Assembly: GCF_002251755.1 (NCBI RefSeq)
Contig: NZ_NOXT01000123.1
Location: 1 to 57,278, forward strand
Direction: 5' to 3'
Source: Sandarakinorhabdus cyanobacteriorum
GTDB lineage: Bacteria > Pseudomonadota > Alphaproteobacteria > Sphingomonadales > Sphingomonadaceae
Length of the DNA: 57,278 nucleotides
Each line of letters starts with the position of its first letter. Positions within the stretch are counted from its first letter, which is position 1. Under the pieces are notes generated by a model. That model had not been told where the DNA came from and searched no databases. It was given only the letters and a program-made list of their open reading frames with translations. Position numbers and translations under genes: made by a program. Shown here piece after piece: positions 46,612 through 57,278 of this stretch.

Positions 46612-48042
46612 ATGAGCCAATTTGATGCCACCAAACTCTTCTATTCCGACACCGGGCTGGACCCTGCCGCCACCGAGCGCCAGGTTGCGGCCGCACTTTC
46701 GGGCTGTGACGACGGTGAGCTTTATCTGCAATATGTCGTCTCCGAGAGTTTCAGTTTCGACGACGGCCGGCTGAAGGCCGCCAGTTTCGACACGCAAAAG
46801 GGCTTCGGCCTGCGCGGTGTTGCGGGCGAGATGACCGCCTTTGCCCATGCCACCGAACTCTCCTCGGCCGCCATTGCCCGCGCCGCCGACACGGTGCGTC
46901 TGGTGAAGGATGGCCATTCCGGCACCATGGCGCTGGCGCCGATGCCTACCAACGCCCGCCGGTATAGTGACGACAACCCGTTGGCCGGGATCGATTTTTC
47001 CGCCAAGGTCGCCCTGATGCAGAAGATCGACGCCGCCGCCCGCGCTCGCGATCCGCGCGTGGTGCAGGTATCGGCCAGCCTGCTTGGCAGCTGGAGCGTG
47101 GTGGAAATCCTGCGCGGCGACGGCACCCGGGTGCGCGACATCCGCCCGCTGGTGCGCCTGAACGTCCAGATCGTCACCGAAAAGAACGGCCGCCGCGAAA
47201 CCGGCTTCCACGGCCTTGGCGGCCGCACCATGTATGATCGCCTGTTCGAGGATGCGACCTGGGAACGCGCCATTGATATCGCCTTGAATCAGTCACTTAC
47301 CAACCTCGACGCCGTCGATGCCCCGGCCGGGGAGATGACCGTGGTGCTCGGCCCCGGCTGGCCCGGCGTGCTGCTGCACGAAGCCGTTGGCCACGGCCTT
47401 GAAGGCGATTTCAACCGCAAGGGCACCAGCGCCTTTTCCGGCCGCATCGGTGAGCGCGTTGCCGCCCCCGGCGTCACCGTCGTCGATGATGGCAGCCTCG
47501 ACCAGCGCCGCGGCAGCCTGACGGTTGACGATGAAGGCACCCCCACTGGCCGCACCGTGCTGATCGAGGATGGTATCCTCAAGGGCTATATGCAGGATCG
47601 TCTCAACGCCCGGCTGATGGGCGTGGTGGCCACCGGCAACGGCCGGCGCGAATCCTATGCCCACGCGCCGATGCCGCGCATGACCAACACCTTCATGCTG
47701 GGCGGCAACGAAGACCCCGGCAACATCCTGGCCAGTGTGAAAAAGGGCATTTTCGCCAAGAGCTTCGGCGGCGGCCAGGTGGACATCACCAGCGGCAAGT
47801 TCGTGTTTTCCTGCACCGAAGCCTATGAGATCGAGAATGGCCGTCTCGGCCGCCCGCTGAAGGGCGCCACGCTGATCGGCAATGGCCCCGATGTGCTGAC
47901 CCGGGTGAAGGCCATCGGCAATGATCTGGAGCTGGATGAAGGCGTCGGCATCTGCGGCAAGGCCGGGCAGAGCGTGCCGGCCGGCGTCGGCCAGCCCACC
48001 TTGCTGGTCGAAGGCTTGACCGTGGGCGGGACAGCGGCCTGA
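46612..48042 (+). CDS. tldD: Metalloprotease TldD
   Basis: 476 residues. The metal-binding motif HEAVGH is present in VLLHEAVGHGLEGDF, with SGKFVFSCTEAYEIENGRLGRPLKGATL and FAKSFGGGQVD downstream. TldD works with TldE (PmbA) to trim modified peptides such as microcins and CcdA antitoxin. tldE is not in the window. Confidence 0.95.
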   Translation: MSQFDATKLFYSDTGLDPAATERQVAAALSGCDDGELYLQYVVSESFSFDDGRLKAASFDTQKGFGLRGVAGEMTAFAHATELSSAAIARAADTVRLVKDGHSGTMALAPMPTNARRYSDDNPLAGIDFSAKVALMQKIDAAARARDPRVVQVSASLLGSWSVVEILRGDGTRVRDIRPLVRLNVQIVTEKNGRRETGFHGLGGRTMYDRLFEDATWERAIDIALNQSLTNLDAVDAPAGEMTVVLGPGWPGVLLHEAVGHGLEGDFNRKGTSAFSGRIGERVAAPGVTVVDDGSLDQRRGSLTVDDEGTPTGRTVLIEDGILKGYMQDRLNARLMGVVATGNGRRESYAHAPMPRMTNTFMLGGNEDPGNILASVKKGIFAKSFGGGQVDITSGKFVFSCTEAYEIENGRLGRPLKGATLIGNGPDVLTRVKAIGNDLELDEGVGICGKAGQSVPAGVGQPTLLVEGLTVGGTAA

Positions 48043-48057
48043 ACCAGGGAGGCGGGA

Positions 48058-48615
48058 ATGTCGGAGTTCTTTGACCATATCACGGAAAAACAAGCCGAAT
48101 TCATCGCCCGCCAGCCGGTCTTCTTCGTCGCCACCGCCGCCGCCGATGCGCGCATCAACCTGTCCCCCAAGGGCATGGACAGTTTCCGCCTGCTCGATGG
48201 CGGCCGGGCCTGCGCCTATCTCGATTACGGTGGCAGCGGCAACGAAACCCATGCCCATCTCGCCGCCGATGGCCGCATCACCATCATGTTCTGCGCCTTT
48301 GATCAGCCGCCGCTGATCTATCGCATTTATGGCCATGGCCGCGCCGTCCTGCCCCAGGAAGCGGAATTCGCCGCGCTGGCCAGCCATTTCACCATCGAAC
48401 GCGGCGTGCGCCAGATCTTCCGGATCAGTGTTGAATCCACCCAGGAAAGCTGCGTCTGGGCGGTGCCCAAAATGGCCATGGTCGAAGAACGCCAGACCCT
48501 GCGCAAATATCACGCCCAGGAAGATCCGGCGGTACGCCTCGCCAAATATCAGGATCGCAACCGCTCCATCGATGGCCTGCCGGTCACCCCGCCCTCGGTG
48601 CTGCCCTACAGCTGA
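48058..48615 (+). CDS. Pyridoxamine 5'-phosphate oxidase-like flavoprotein
   Basis: 185 residues, split-barrel flavin-binding fold: FFVATAAADARINLSPKG, LDYGGSGNETHAHLAADG and ITIMFCAFDQPPLIYRIYG. The NLSPKG-type block is common in this general oxidoreductase subfamily. FMN or F420 use undetermined. Starts 15 bases after tldD and shares TGATG with the next gene. Confidence 0.9.
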   Translation: MSEFFDHITEKQAEFIARQPVFFVATAAADARINLSPKGMDSFRLLDGGRACAYLDYGGSGNETHAHLAADGRITIMFCAFDQPPLIYRIYGHGRAVLPQEAEFAALASHFTIERGVRQIFRISVESTQESCVWAVPKMAMVEERQTLRKYHAQEDPAVRLAKYQDRNRSIDGLPVTPPSVLPYS

Positions 48616-48818
48616 TGGCGCTCGTCTGCGTTGAAACCCTGTTTTCGCCGGTGGAGGCGGAAATTGCCCGCACCCGGCTGGAAGCCGCCGGCATCGATGC
48701 CCTTTTGTTCGACGCCGGCATCGCGAGCCTGATCGGGCCCGGCGTCTCGGGCATCCGTCTGATGGTCCTGGCCGAAGACGAAGCCAGCGCCCGCCGTCTG
48801 CTGGCCGATCCCGCCTGA
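48615..48818 (+). CDS. DUF2007 small signal-transducing protein
   Basis: 67 residues: VCVETLFSPVEAEIARTRLEAAGIDALLFD and IRLMVLAEDEASARRLL fit the DUF2007 ferredoxin-like family, proposed as a signal transducing domain. Start overlaps the stop of the flavoprotein gene. Followed by a PII gene after 85 bases. Confidence 0.85.
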   Translation: MALVCVETLFSPVEAEIARTRLEAAGIDALLFDAGIASLIGPGVSGIRLMVLAEDEASARRLLADPA

Positions 48819-48903
48819 ACCGCGCACCGTCAAACGCCTTATGTCTCGGGGCCCTGCCGTGCGGCAGGTTGCAGGCCTTGCACCATCGACAGGGAGGGCA
48901 GGC

Positions 48904-49242
48904 ATGAAGCTTATCACGGCCATCATCAAGCCATTCCGGCTGGACGAGGTGCGACAGGCGCTGTCTGGCGGCGGCGTGCAAGGCCTGACCGTTACCGAAG
49001 TGCGCGGCTTTGGCCGCCAGAAGGGCCACAGCGAGGCGTATCGCGGCGCCGAGTATAATTTCAACCTCGTCCCCAAGCTGAAGATCGAAGCGGTCGTGGA
49101 GGATGATGACGCCTTTCGCCTTGCCGATCTGATCGCCCGGGCCGCCCACACCGGCAACATCGGCGATGGCAAGATTTTCGTTTCCCACATCGAAAACGCG
49201 GTGCGGATCCGCACCGGAGAGCTTGACGAAACCGCGCTCTAA
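48904..49242 (+). CDS. glnK: PII nitrogen-regulatory protein
   Basis: 112 residues. MKLITAIIKPFRLDEVRQAL, T-loop GFGRQKGHSEAYRGAEYNFNL with the uridylylated Tyr in GAEYN, and the nucleotide-binding B/C loops HTGNIGDGKIF and RIRTGELDE. It senses 2-oxoglutarate and ATP/ADP. AGGGAGGG is upstream. Neither amtB nor glnA is next to it, so glnB and glnK cannot be told apart on context; a small hairpin CTGCCG/CGGCAG (48854-48867) lies in the leader. Confidence 0.92.
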   Translation: MKLITAIIKPFRLDEVRQALSGGGVQGLTVTEVRGFGRQKGHSEAYRGAEYNFNLVPKLKIEAVVEDDDAFRLADLIARAAHTGNIGDGKIFVSHIENAVRIRTGELDETAL

Positions 49243-49298
49243 CCGGGCGCTGCTGAAAGGGGCTGGCAACCGGCTGCGGGCCTGCTAAACCGCCGGCC

Positions 49299-49976
49299 AT
49301 GCCCACGCTCGTTCTCCTCCGTCACGGCCAAAGCCAGTGGAACCTTGAAAACCGCTTCACCGGTTGGTGGGATGTCGGCCTCACCGATCAGGGCACGGCC
49401 GAGGCGCTGGATGCCGGCCGGCGGATGGCTGAAGCTGGGCTGGATTTCGATATCGGCTTCACCTCCGTCCAGAGCCGGGCGATCAAGACGCTCAACCTGG
49501 CGCTGGCCGCGATGGACCGGGTGTGGATCCCGGTCATCAAGAACTGGCACCTCAATGAACGCCACTATGGCGGCCTCACCGGCCTGAACAAGGCCGACAC
49601 GGCCGCAAAATATGGCGAAGAGCAGGTCAAGCTGTGGCGCCGCAGCTTTGATGTGCCGCCACCGCCGATGGAGCCCGGCTCGCCCTTCGATCTTTCGACC
49701 GATCGCCGTTACGAAGGCGTGGCCGTGCCCGCCACCGAAAGCCTGAAAGACACCATCGCCCGCGTCCTCCCCTATTTCGAGGCCGAAATCGCCCCGCAGT
49801 TGAAGGCCGGCAAGCGCGTCATCATCGCCGCCCACGGCAACAGCCTGCGCGCCCTCGTCAAACATCTCTCCGGCCTGTCAGACGAGGCGATCATCCACGA
49901 GGAAATCCCCACCGGCCAACCCATGGTCTATGATCTGGCCGACGACCTCAGCGCCATCGCCCGCCGCTATATCTGA
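49299..49976 (+). CDS. gpmA: 2,3-bisphosphoglycerate-dependent phosphoglycerate mutase
   Basis: 225 residues. Phosphohistidine motif [37 protein letters not shown] and second His in [10 protein letters not shown]. Interconverts 3- and 2-phosphoglycerate. Starts 56 bases after the PII gene. Confidence 0.96.
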   Translation: MPTLVLLRHGQSQWNLENRFTGWWDVGLTDQGTAEALDAGRRMAEAGLDFDIGFTSVQSRAIKTLNLALAAMDRVWIPVIKNWHLNERHYGGLTGLNKADTAAKYGEEQVKLWRRSFDVPPPPMEPGSPFDLSTDRRYEGVAVPATESLKDTIARVLPYFEAEIAPQLKAGKRVIIAAHGNSLRALVKHLSGLSDEAIIHEEIPTGQPMVYDLADDLSAIARRYI

Positions 49977-50369
49977 CGACGCAGCCCACGCCGCCGGCCC
50001 GTTCATGCGACACACGTGACACATCGAGCCCGATGTCACGCCGACCACCACTGCCCCTGAGCGCCATTTGTCACTTTTGACGATTCTGCCGGGAATCGGA
50101 AAAATTCGTGCGTGATTTCAAGGGCCGCCAAAGCTTGTGACCATAGCGCAGACCAGGCCTGTAGGACAGAGGCAGACCGCCAGCGCCGCCAGATCGCCGG
50201 GCACGCCGGCTTGACGCGGGCAGGATCGCGGCTGGAGGGACGTGCGGACAGGACGGGGTGAAGAGGGGGGGCTCCGCCCCGGATCACGTCCGGGTGACAT
50301 GGGCAGGGGCGCGGCGGGCGTGATCGCACCCGTTTACTGTATCACCCTCTTCAGTTATAGATCGTTTTA
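49977..50369. other. Non-coding gap before the toxin-antitoxin island
   Basis: 393 bases without a supported gene. A short G/C hairpin (GGGGGGCTCCGCCCC region near 50265-50280) and a candidate promoter near the end are the only structures seen. Confidence 0.55.
50333..50361 (+). promoter_or_regulatory. Candidate promoter of the toxin-antitoxin operon
   Basis: TTTACT (50333-50338) and TATAGA (50356-50361) are 17 bases apart. A transcript from here would begin about 50368, almost at the ATG at 50370, so a leaderless message is possible. Confidence 0.35.
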
Positions 50370-50630
50370 ATGACGGGACGGCGAGTCGAGTATAGCCGGC
50401 AGGCGGCCAAAACTTTGATGCGGATCGACGCCGCAACCTCAGCGCGCATCCGGTTGAAGATCAGGCAGCTGGCGGGCGATCCCGCTGCCCAAGCCAACAA
50501 TATACTGCCCATGAAGGGCTGCGAGGGACTGTTTCGGCTTCGGGTGGGTGACTGGCGGGTGGTCTACACCGAAACGCTGGTGATCGTGTCGGTGATCCGG
50601 ATCGGCCCACGCGGAGACGTCTATGACTAG
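50370..50630 (+). CDS. RelE/ParE-family toxin
   Basis: 86 residues: VEYSRQAAKTLMRIDAATSARIRLKI, ILPMKGCEGLFRLRVGDWRVVY and IRIGPRGDVYD are the classic RelE-fold pattern, with basic and aromatic residues at the end for mRNA binding. It precedes its antitoxin by 9 bases. RelE-type toxins cut mRNA on the ribosome; ParE relatives poison gyrase. Confidence 0.9.
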   Translation: MTGRRVEYSRQAAKTLMRIDAATSARIRLKIRQLAGDPAAQANNILPMKGCEGLFRLRVGDWRVVYTETLVIVSVIRIGPRGDVYD

Positions 50631-50639
50631 GAGGCGGAC

Positions 50640-51026
50640 ATGAACATTGAGGTGCAGCGTTTCCGGACGCCGGAAGGCACTGAAATGGTGGTGCTGCCGG
50701 CAAAGGACTATGACCGGTTGGCCGCGCTGGCAGCGGACGGCGAAGACCTTGCGGACGCCCGCGCCACGCTGGCGCGGATTGATGCCGGCGAAGGCACGAT
50801 GCCGGGCGAAGTGCTCGGCGCCATCCTCGACGACGGCCTCCACCCCATCGCCGCCTGGCGTCGTTATCGTGGCCTGTCCCAGGCCGAACTCGCCCGCCGC
50901 ACCGGCCTCAGCCAGGTCTGGCTGAGCCGGATCGAAAATGGCGGCGGCACCGGTTCGGCGGCGACGCGGCGCAAGCTGGCAGAGGCGCTGGAGGCGCCGG
51001 TGTGGGCGTTGGATGGAGGGGAATGA
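50640..51026 (+). CDS. HTH-type antitoxin
   Basis: 128 residues. N-terminal half MNIEVQRFRTPEGTEMVVLPAKDYDRLAAL resembles toxin-binding arms, and the C-terminal XRE-type helix-turn-helix is RYRGLSQAELARRTGLSQVWLSRIENG. It should bind the RelE-like product and repress the operon. GGAGG-type ribosome site (GGAGGCGGAC) upstream. Confidence 0.9.
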   Translation: MNIEVQRFRTPEGTEMVVLPAKDYDRLAALAADGEDLADARATLARIDAGEGTMPGEVLGAILDDGLHPIAAWRRYRGLSQAELARRTGLSQVWLSRIENGGGTGSAATRRKLAEALEAPVWALDGGE

Positions 51027-51074
51027 GTATAATATTCCCGGAACTTGGAACAGGTGTCAGTTAAAGGCTCGCAC

Positions 51075-51632
51075 ATGAGTGACTCCTTCCTTCCAGGTTT
51101 CCCACCTATTATAGCCCTTAAGGGGGAGCCAATTATGGTTGCGCCAGAGTTTGGCTTAGCCTTGGCTGCCATTGTGATTGAATGGTCGCGAGTCGAAATC
51201 GGATTTGACATGGACTTGAACAGCCTGCGCCAGTTTCCAGGCATTGCCGAATTGTCCCCTGAAATGCCGAGAAGCTTCAATAAGAAGGTAAAGCTTTGGC
51301 GGCGCTCTGTAAAAACCATAGCACCCGCTATCGAGGCATATCAGGCCTATGCAGATCATATTCGGGATAGCGCCTTAAAGCTTGCGCTAATTCGCAATCT
51401 GCTCGTTCATGGGCTGTGGCGGATTGACGGCCCAGAGCCTGATGGTAAATGGCCCGTTCAAAGCCAAAAACAAACAGCAGATGGCTTTCAATTGATAAAG
51501 GCCGCCCCAAATGCGGCAGATCTTGAAGAAACCTTGGCAGATATCATGAAATTAGCCGGTGACATCAATGGCTTTCATCTTTCTCGCATGCTTCATCAAC
51601 AGCGTGGAATATTGACGGTAAATAGGGGATAG
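51075..51632 (+). CDS. Lower-GC protein with HEPN-like R-x4-H motif
   Basis: 185 residues from the ATG at 51075 (a TTG at 51045 is possible). Helical throughout. LKLALIRNLLVHGLWRID contains R107-N-x3-H112, the arrangement of the HEPN ribonuclease signature. Base composition is lower in GC than the surroundings (51061-51120: 28 G+C of 60). TATAAT occurs at 51028-51033 without a -35 at normal spacing. No family was recognised with certainty. Position after a toxin-antitoxin pair suggests a defence or toxin role (inference). Confidence 0.6.
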   Translation: MSDSFLPGFPPIIALKGEPIMVAPEFGLALAAIVIEWSRVEIGFDMDLNSLRQFPGIAELSPEMPRSFNKKVKLWRRSVKTIAPAIEAYQAYADHIRDSALKLALIRNLLVHGLWRIDGPEPDGKWPVQSQKQTADGFQLIKAAPNAADLEETLADIMKLAGDINGFHLSRMLHQQRGILTVNRG

Positions 51633-51778
51633 AAACTCGATGAGTTCGATAAGAATTTCAGGGGAATGCTGGAGATAGTTTACGCAAATTCCAGCACCTA
51701 CCACGCGGCGTGCGGCCCGATATGCCCAGCCCCGTGTCGAGCACTGGACGACGGTGGGCGCTGCAGGGCTGCCCCAAC

Positions 51779-51827
51779 GAAAGTGGGTGCAGGGGCTCAG
51801 CCCCTGCCCGCCGGAGGCCCCACTTTC
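51779..51827. repeat. Nested inverted repeat downstream of thiC
   Basis: Outer arms GAAAGTGGG (51779-51787) and CCCACTTTC (51819-51827) enclose an inner stem GCAGGGGC/GCCCCTGC (51789-51807). Likely terminator between the HEPN-like gene and the convergent thiC; no long T run. Confidence 0.65.
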
Positions 51828-51849
51828 TGTTGGCTTGGTTCGCGGCGCC

Positions 51850-55496
<3,647 letters not shown>

Positions 55497-55546
55497 TGCC
55501 TGTTCACATCGGGCAGGTAAGACATGGAAGCAAAGGAGAAACGCTG

Positions 55547-56449
55547 TTGCCGATCGTGACCTGCGCTGCTCTGGCCCTGGCCCTGGCCAGTCCGGCCACA
55601 AGCGGCAATTTCACCCTGACCGAGGATTGCGTGGCCGGCCGCAGCGCCTCTGGCGAGGCCCAGCCGGCGCTGCTGGTGTCGGCGCGTTTTGCCGAACCGG
55701 TGGTGGTGGAGGCAACCGGGCGGCGTGTGGAAGGGTTGGTGGTGGAAAATGCCGGCAACTTTACATGGATTGGCGGGCAGATCGTGGCGCCGGGAGGCCG
55801 GCCGGGCCGGGATGCCGCGGGGCGCCAATATTATGCGGTGCTGGTTGCCGGTTCCGACATGGTGACGCTGGACGGCGTGCACGTGACCGATGCCCGAAAG
55901 GCGGTGGCGGTGCGGCAATCCAGCGGCGTCACGCTGCGCAATTCGCGCTGTGACGGGCTGGTGGAAGATTGCATGATCGTTGCCAACAGCCAGCTGATCC
56001 GGTTTCTCGACAATCAGATCGGGCCGTTCAGCCGTTATCTGCCGCTGTGTGACCGCGCCGGGGTGACCAGCGAGGGCGTTGGCCGCAAGCTGTGCGAAGC
56101 CAATGCCGGTCGCTGGACCGATGGCTGGCACAGCGACGCCTTGCAACTGCGCAACGGCGTGATGGATGTGCTGGCCAGTGGCAATCGCATCAACTCCACC
56201 GGCCAGGGCCTTACCCAGATGGACGCGCCGGGTGATCGGCCGCTGGCCAATGTGCGGTTTGAAAACAATGTGATCGCCAGCGGCCGCAACGGCATCACCC
56301 TGACCGAATGTGATGGCTGCCGGATCAGCGGCAACCGGCTGACGTCGTCGGTGCCGGGTTGGAAAAGCGTGGTCAGGCCCGGCAAGGCGATGGCGTGCGG
56401 CAACGATGTGCCCGATGGCGGTCCGGGGCGGGACAAGTGCCCGGTTTGA
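55547..56449 (+). CDS. Exported right-handed beta-helix protein
   Basis: 300 residues from a TTG at 55547, six bases after AAGGAGAA; no ATG is in frame nearby. Signal peptide PIVTCAALALALASPATSG. Parallel beta-helix repeats are visible (GVHVTDARKAVAVRQSSGVTLRNS, LASGNRINSTGQGLTQMD, FENNVIASGRNGITLTECDGCRISGN). Such proteins bind or cleave polysaccharides; no catalytic set is certain. Divergent from the papain-like gene. Confidence 0.8.
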   Translation: MPIVTCAALALALASPATSGNFTLTEDCVAGRSASGEAQPALLVSARFAEPVVVEATGRRVEGLVVENAGNFTWIGGQIVAPGGRPGRDAAGRQYYAVLVAGSDMVTLDGVHVTDARKAVAVRQSSGVTLRNSRCDGLVEDCMIVANSQLIRFLDNQIGPFSRYLPLCDRAGVTSEGVGRKLCEANAGRWTDGWHSDALQLRNGVMDVLASGNRINSTGQGLTQMDAPGDRPLANVRFENNVIASGRNGITLTECDGCRISGNRLTSSVPGWKSVVRPGKAMACGNDVPDGGPGRDKCPV

Positions 56450-56509
56450 GGCCATGGCTGCGCTGAACTGCGCCTTTGTGGAAGCGCGCTGGCCGCATAG
56501 GGTGGTGGC

Positions 56510-57211
56510 ATGATTCGTCGCCATCTGCTCGCCGCCGCCCTGATGCTGGCCCTGCCTGTTGCTGCCCAGGAGGTGGCACCCGCCGCACCGCCGCCGGCCC
56601 CGGAAAAGCCGGCGCCGGCCACCGTGGCCATCGTGGTGACCACCGAACTGGGGCCGATCACCATCGCGCTGGAAACCGAACGCGCGCCGATCACGGCGAA
56701 TTATATCCTTCGCCACGTTGACGAGGCGCGGCTGGATGGCGCGGCCTTTTACCGGGCGATGAAGCTGACGCCGGATGGCAATTATGGCCTGGTGCAGGGC
56801 GGCATCCAGGATGGCCGCAAGCTGTTGCCGCCGGTGGCACATGAACCGACGAGCGTGACCGGCCTGACCCACAATGAAGGCGCCGTGAGCCTGGCGCGCG
56901 GCGCACCGGGCACGGCGCAGGCGCAGTTCTTCATCATCCTGGGCGATCTTTCCAGCCTGGATGCCAAGCCGGGTGGACCCGGTGACAATCTTGGCTATGC
57001 CGTGTTCGGCCGGGTGACGGACGGCATGGACGTGGTGAAGAAAATCCAGAACGCGCCCGTCTCGGCCACCAAGGGCGAGGGCGCCATGAAGGGCCAGATG
57101 ATCGAGACGCCGGTGAAGATCATCAGCGTGAAGCGGGTGATCCCGTTGCCGGTCAAGCCCAAGCCGGCGGTGCGCCCGGTCGCGAAGAAGCTGCTGCCGA
57201 AAAAGCGCTGA
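56510..57211 (+). CDS. Exported cyclophilin-type peptidyl-prolyl isomerase
   Basis: 233 residues. Signal peptide MIRRHLLAAALMLALPVAAQ, a proline/alanine linker, then a cyclophilin-like domain (ELGPITIALETERAPITANYILR, FYRAMKL, AQAQFFIILGD, YAVFGRVTDGMDVV) and a very basic tail (KPKPAVRPVAKKLLPKKR). It differs from the 18.9-kb copy in having FYRAM for FHRV, so catalytic efficiency may differ. Confidence 0.93.
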   Translation: MIRRHLLAAALMLALPVAAQEVAPAAPPPAPEKPAPATVAIVVTTELGPITIALETERAPITANYILRHVDEARLDGAAFYRAMKLTPDGNYGLVQGGIQDGRKLLPPVAHEPTSVTGLTHNEGAVSLARGAPGTAQAQFFIILGDLSSLDAKPGGPGDNLGYAVFGRVTDGMDVVKKIQNAPVSATKGEGAMKGQMIETPVKIISVKRVIPLPVKPKPAVRPVAKKLLPKKR

Positions 57212-57278
57212 TCAATTATAGGGTGGCGCGAACCAGCCCTTGGGGCTCTGCGTGAAGATCTCGCAGCCGGCCTCGTTA
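57212..57278 (-). CDS. C-terminal fragment of a minus-strand gene
   Basis: Open from the window edge to TGA at 57212-57214, giving 21 residues, NEAGCEIFTQSPKGWFAPPYN. The stop is directly adjacent to that of the convergent cyclophilin. EIFTQSPKGW is faintly like endonuclease IV, but the location of a stop right after it makes that identification unsafe. Unidentified. Confidence 0.4.
   Translation of the reverse strand, partial: NEAGCEIFTQSPKGWFAPPYN

Noticed and set aside
48840-48903. Sigma-54 promoter in front of the PII gene
   Set aside because: GG and GC dinucleotides occur but with wrong spacing (11 instead of 10 bases between them).
57212-57278. Endonuclease IV fragment
   Set aside because: The similarity is to the N-terminal part of that enzyme, yet here it is followed at once by a stop codon, so the match is not trusted.

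Overview
High-GC chromosomal DNA from an alphaproteobacterium, most likely Sphingomonadales. The lineage call rests on gene content (a GapR/DUF2312 nucleoid protein, DUF1244, a CHCC zinc-finger protein, Coq4, two TonB-dependent receptors) and on intergenic inverted repeats of the kind common in sphingomonads. No rRNA, tRNA, CRISPR array, insertion sequence or prophage was seen. Almost all of the window is tightly packed housekeeping DNA.

Layout. 1-4.3 kb: end of an MFS transporter, then a minus-strand operon of circularly permuted ATP-grasp, alpha-E, transglutaminase and the proteasome-like peptidase Anbu. 4.4-7.2 kb: radC, small exported or membrane proteins, coq4. 7.2-17.2 kb: a transport region. 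A DctB/DctD-like two-component system is divergent from a dctA-type transporter, with two identical palindromes between them. dctA is followed on the same strand by a TonB-dependent receptor, an exported M14 peptidase and an exported alpha/beta hydrolase. The receptor carries two frameshifts and an amber stop, and the peptidase an opal stop. DctD has lost several AAA+ signature residues. 17.1-21.2 kb: a GreA/GreB-like factor and the operon xseB-ispA-coaD-ppi-queA. 21.4-30.2 kb: metabolic genes (alcohol dehydrogenase, enoyl-CoA hydratase, a second M14 peptidase, RidA, pyruvate kinase, GST), rpmJ, gapR and two small subunits of a molybdenum hydroxylase. 30.3-34.2 kb: yebC-SnoaL-ruvC-ruvA-X-ruvB, where X is an AT-rich gene of unknown function placed exactly in the ruvA/ruvB start-stop overlap. 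34.2-42.6 kb: thiol-redox protein, aminotransferase class V protein, leuC, a GGDEF-EAL receptor, nadB and an ABC ATPase. 43-49.98 kb: a second, intact TonB-dependent receptor, tldD, a PII protein and gpmA. 50-51.6 kb: a small accessory island with a RelE/HTH toxin-antitoxin pair and a lower-GC gene with a HEPN-like R-x4-H motif. 51.8-57.3 kb: thiC with a TPP riboswitch, a sterol-desaturase-family protein, an exported papain-like protein, a beta-helix protein and a second cyclophilin.

The most notable items are the AT-rich gene bounded by a 7-bp direct repeat between ruvA and ruvB, the degenerate DctD facing textbook-like palindromic sites, the localized decay of the receptor/peptidase pair in otherwise intact surroundings, and the toxin-antitoxin/HEPN-like island.
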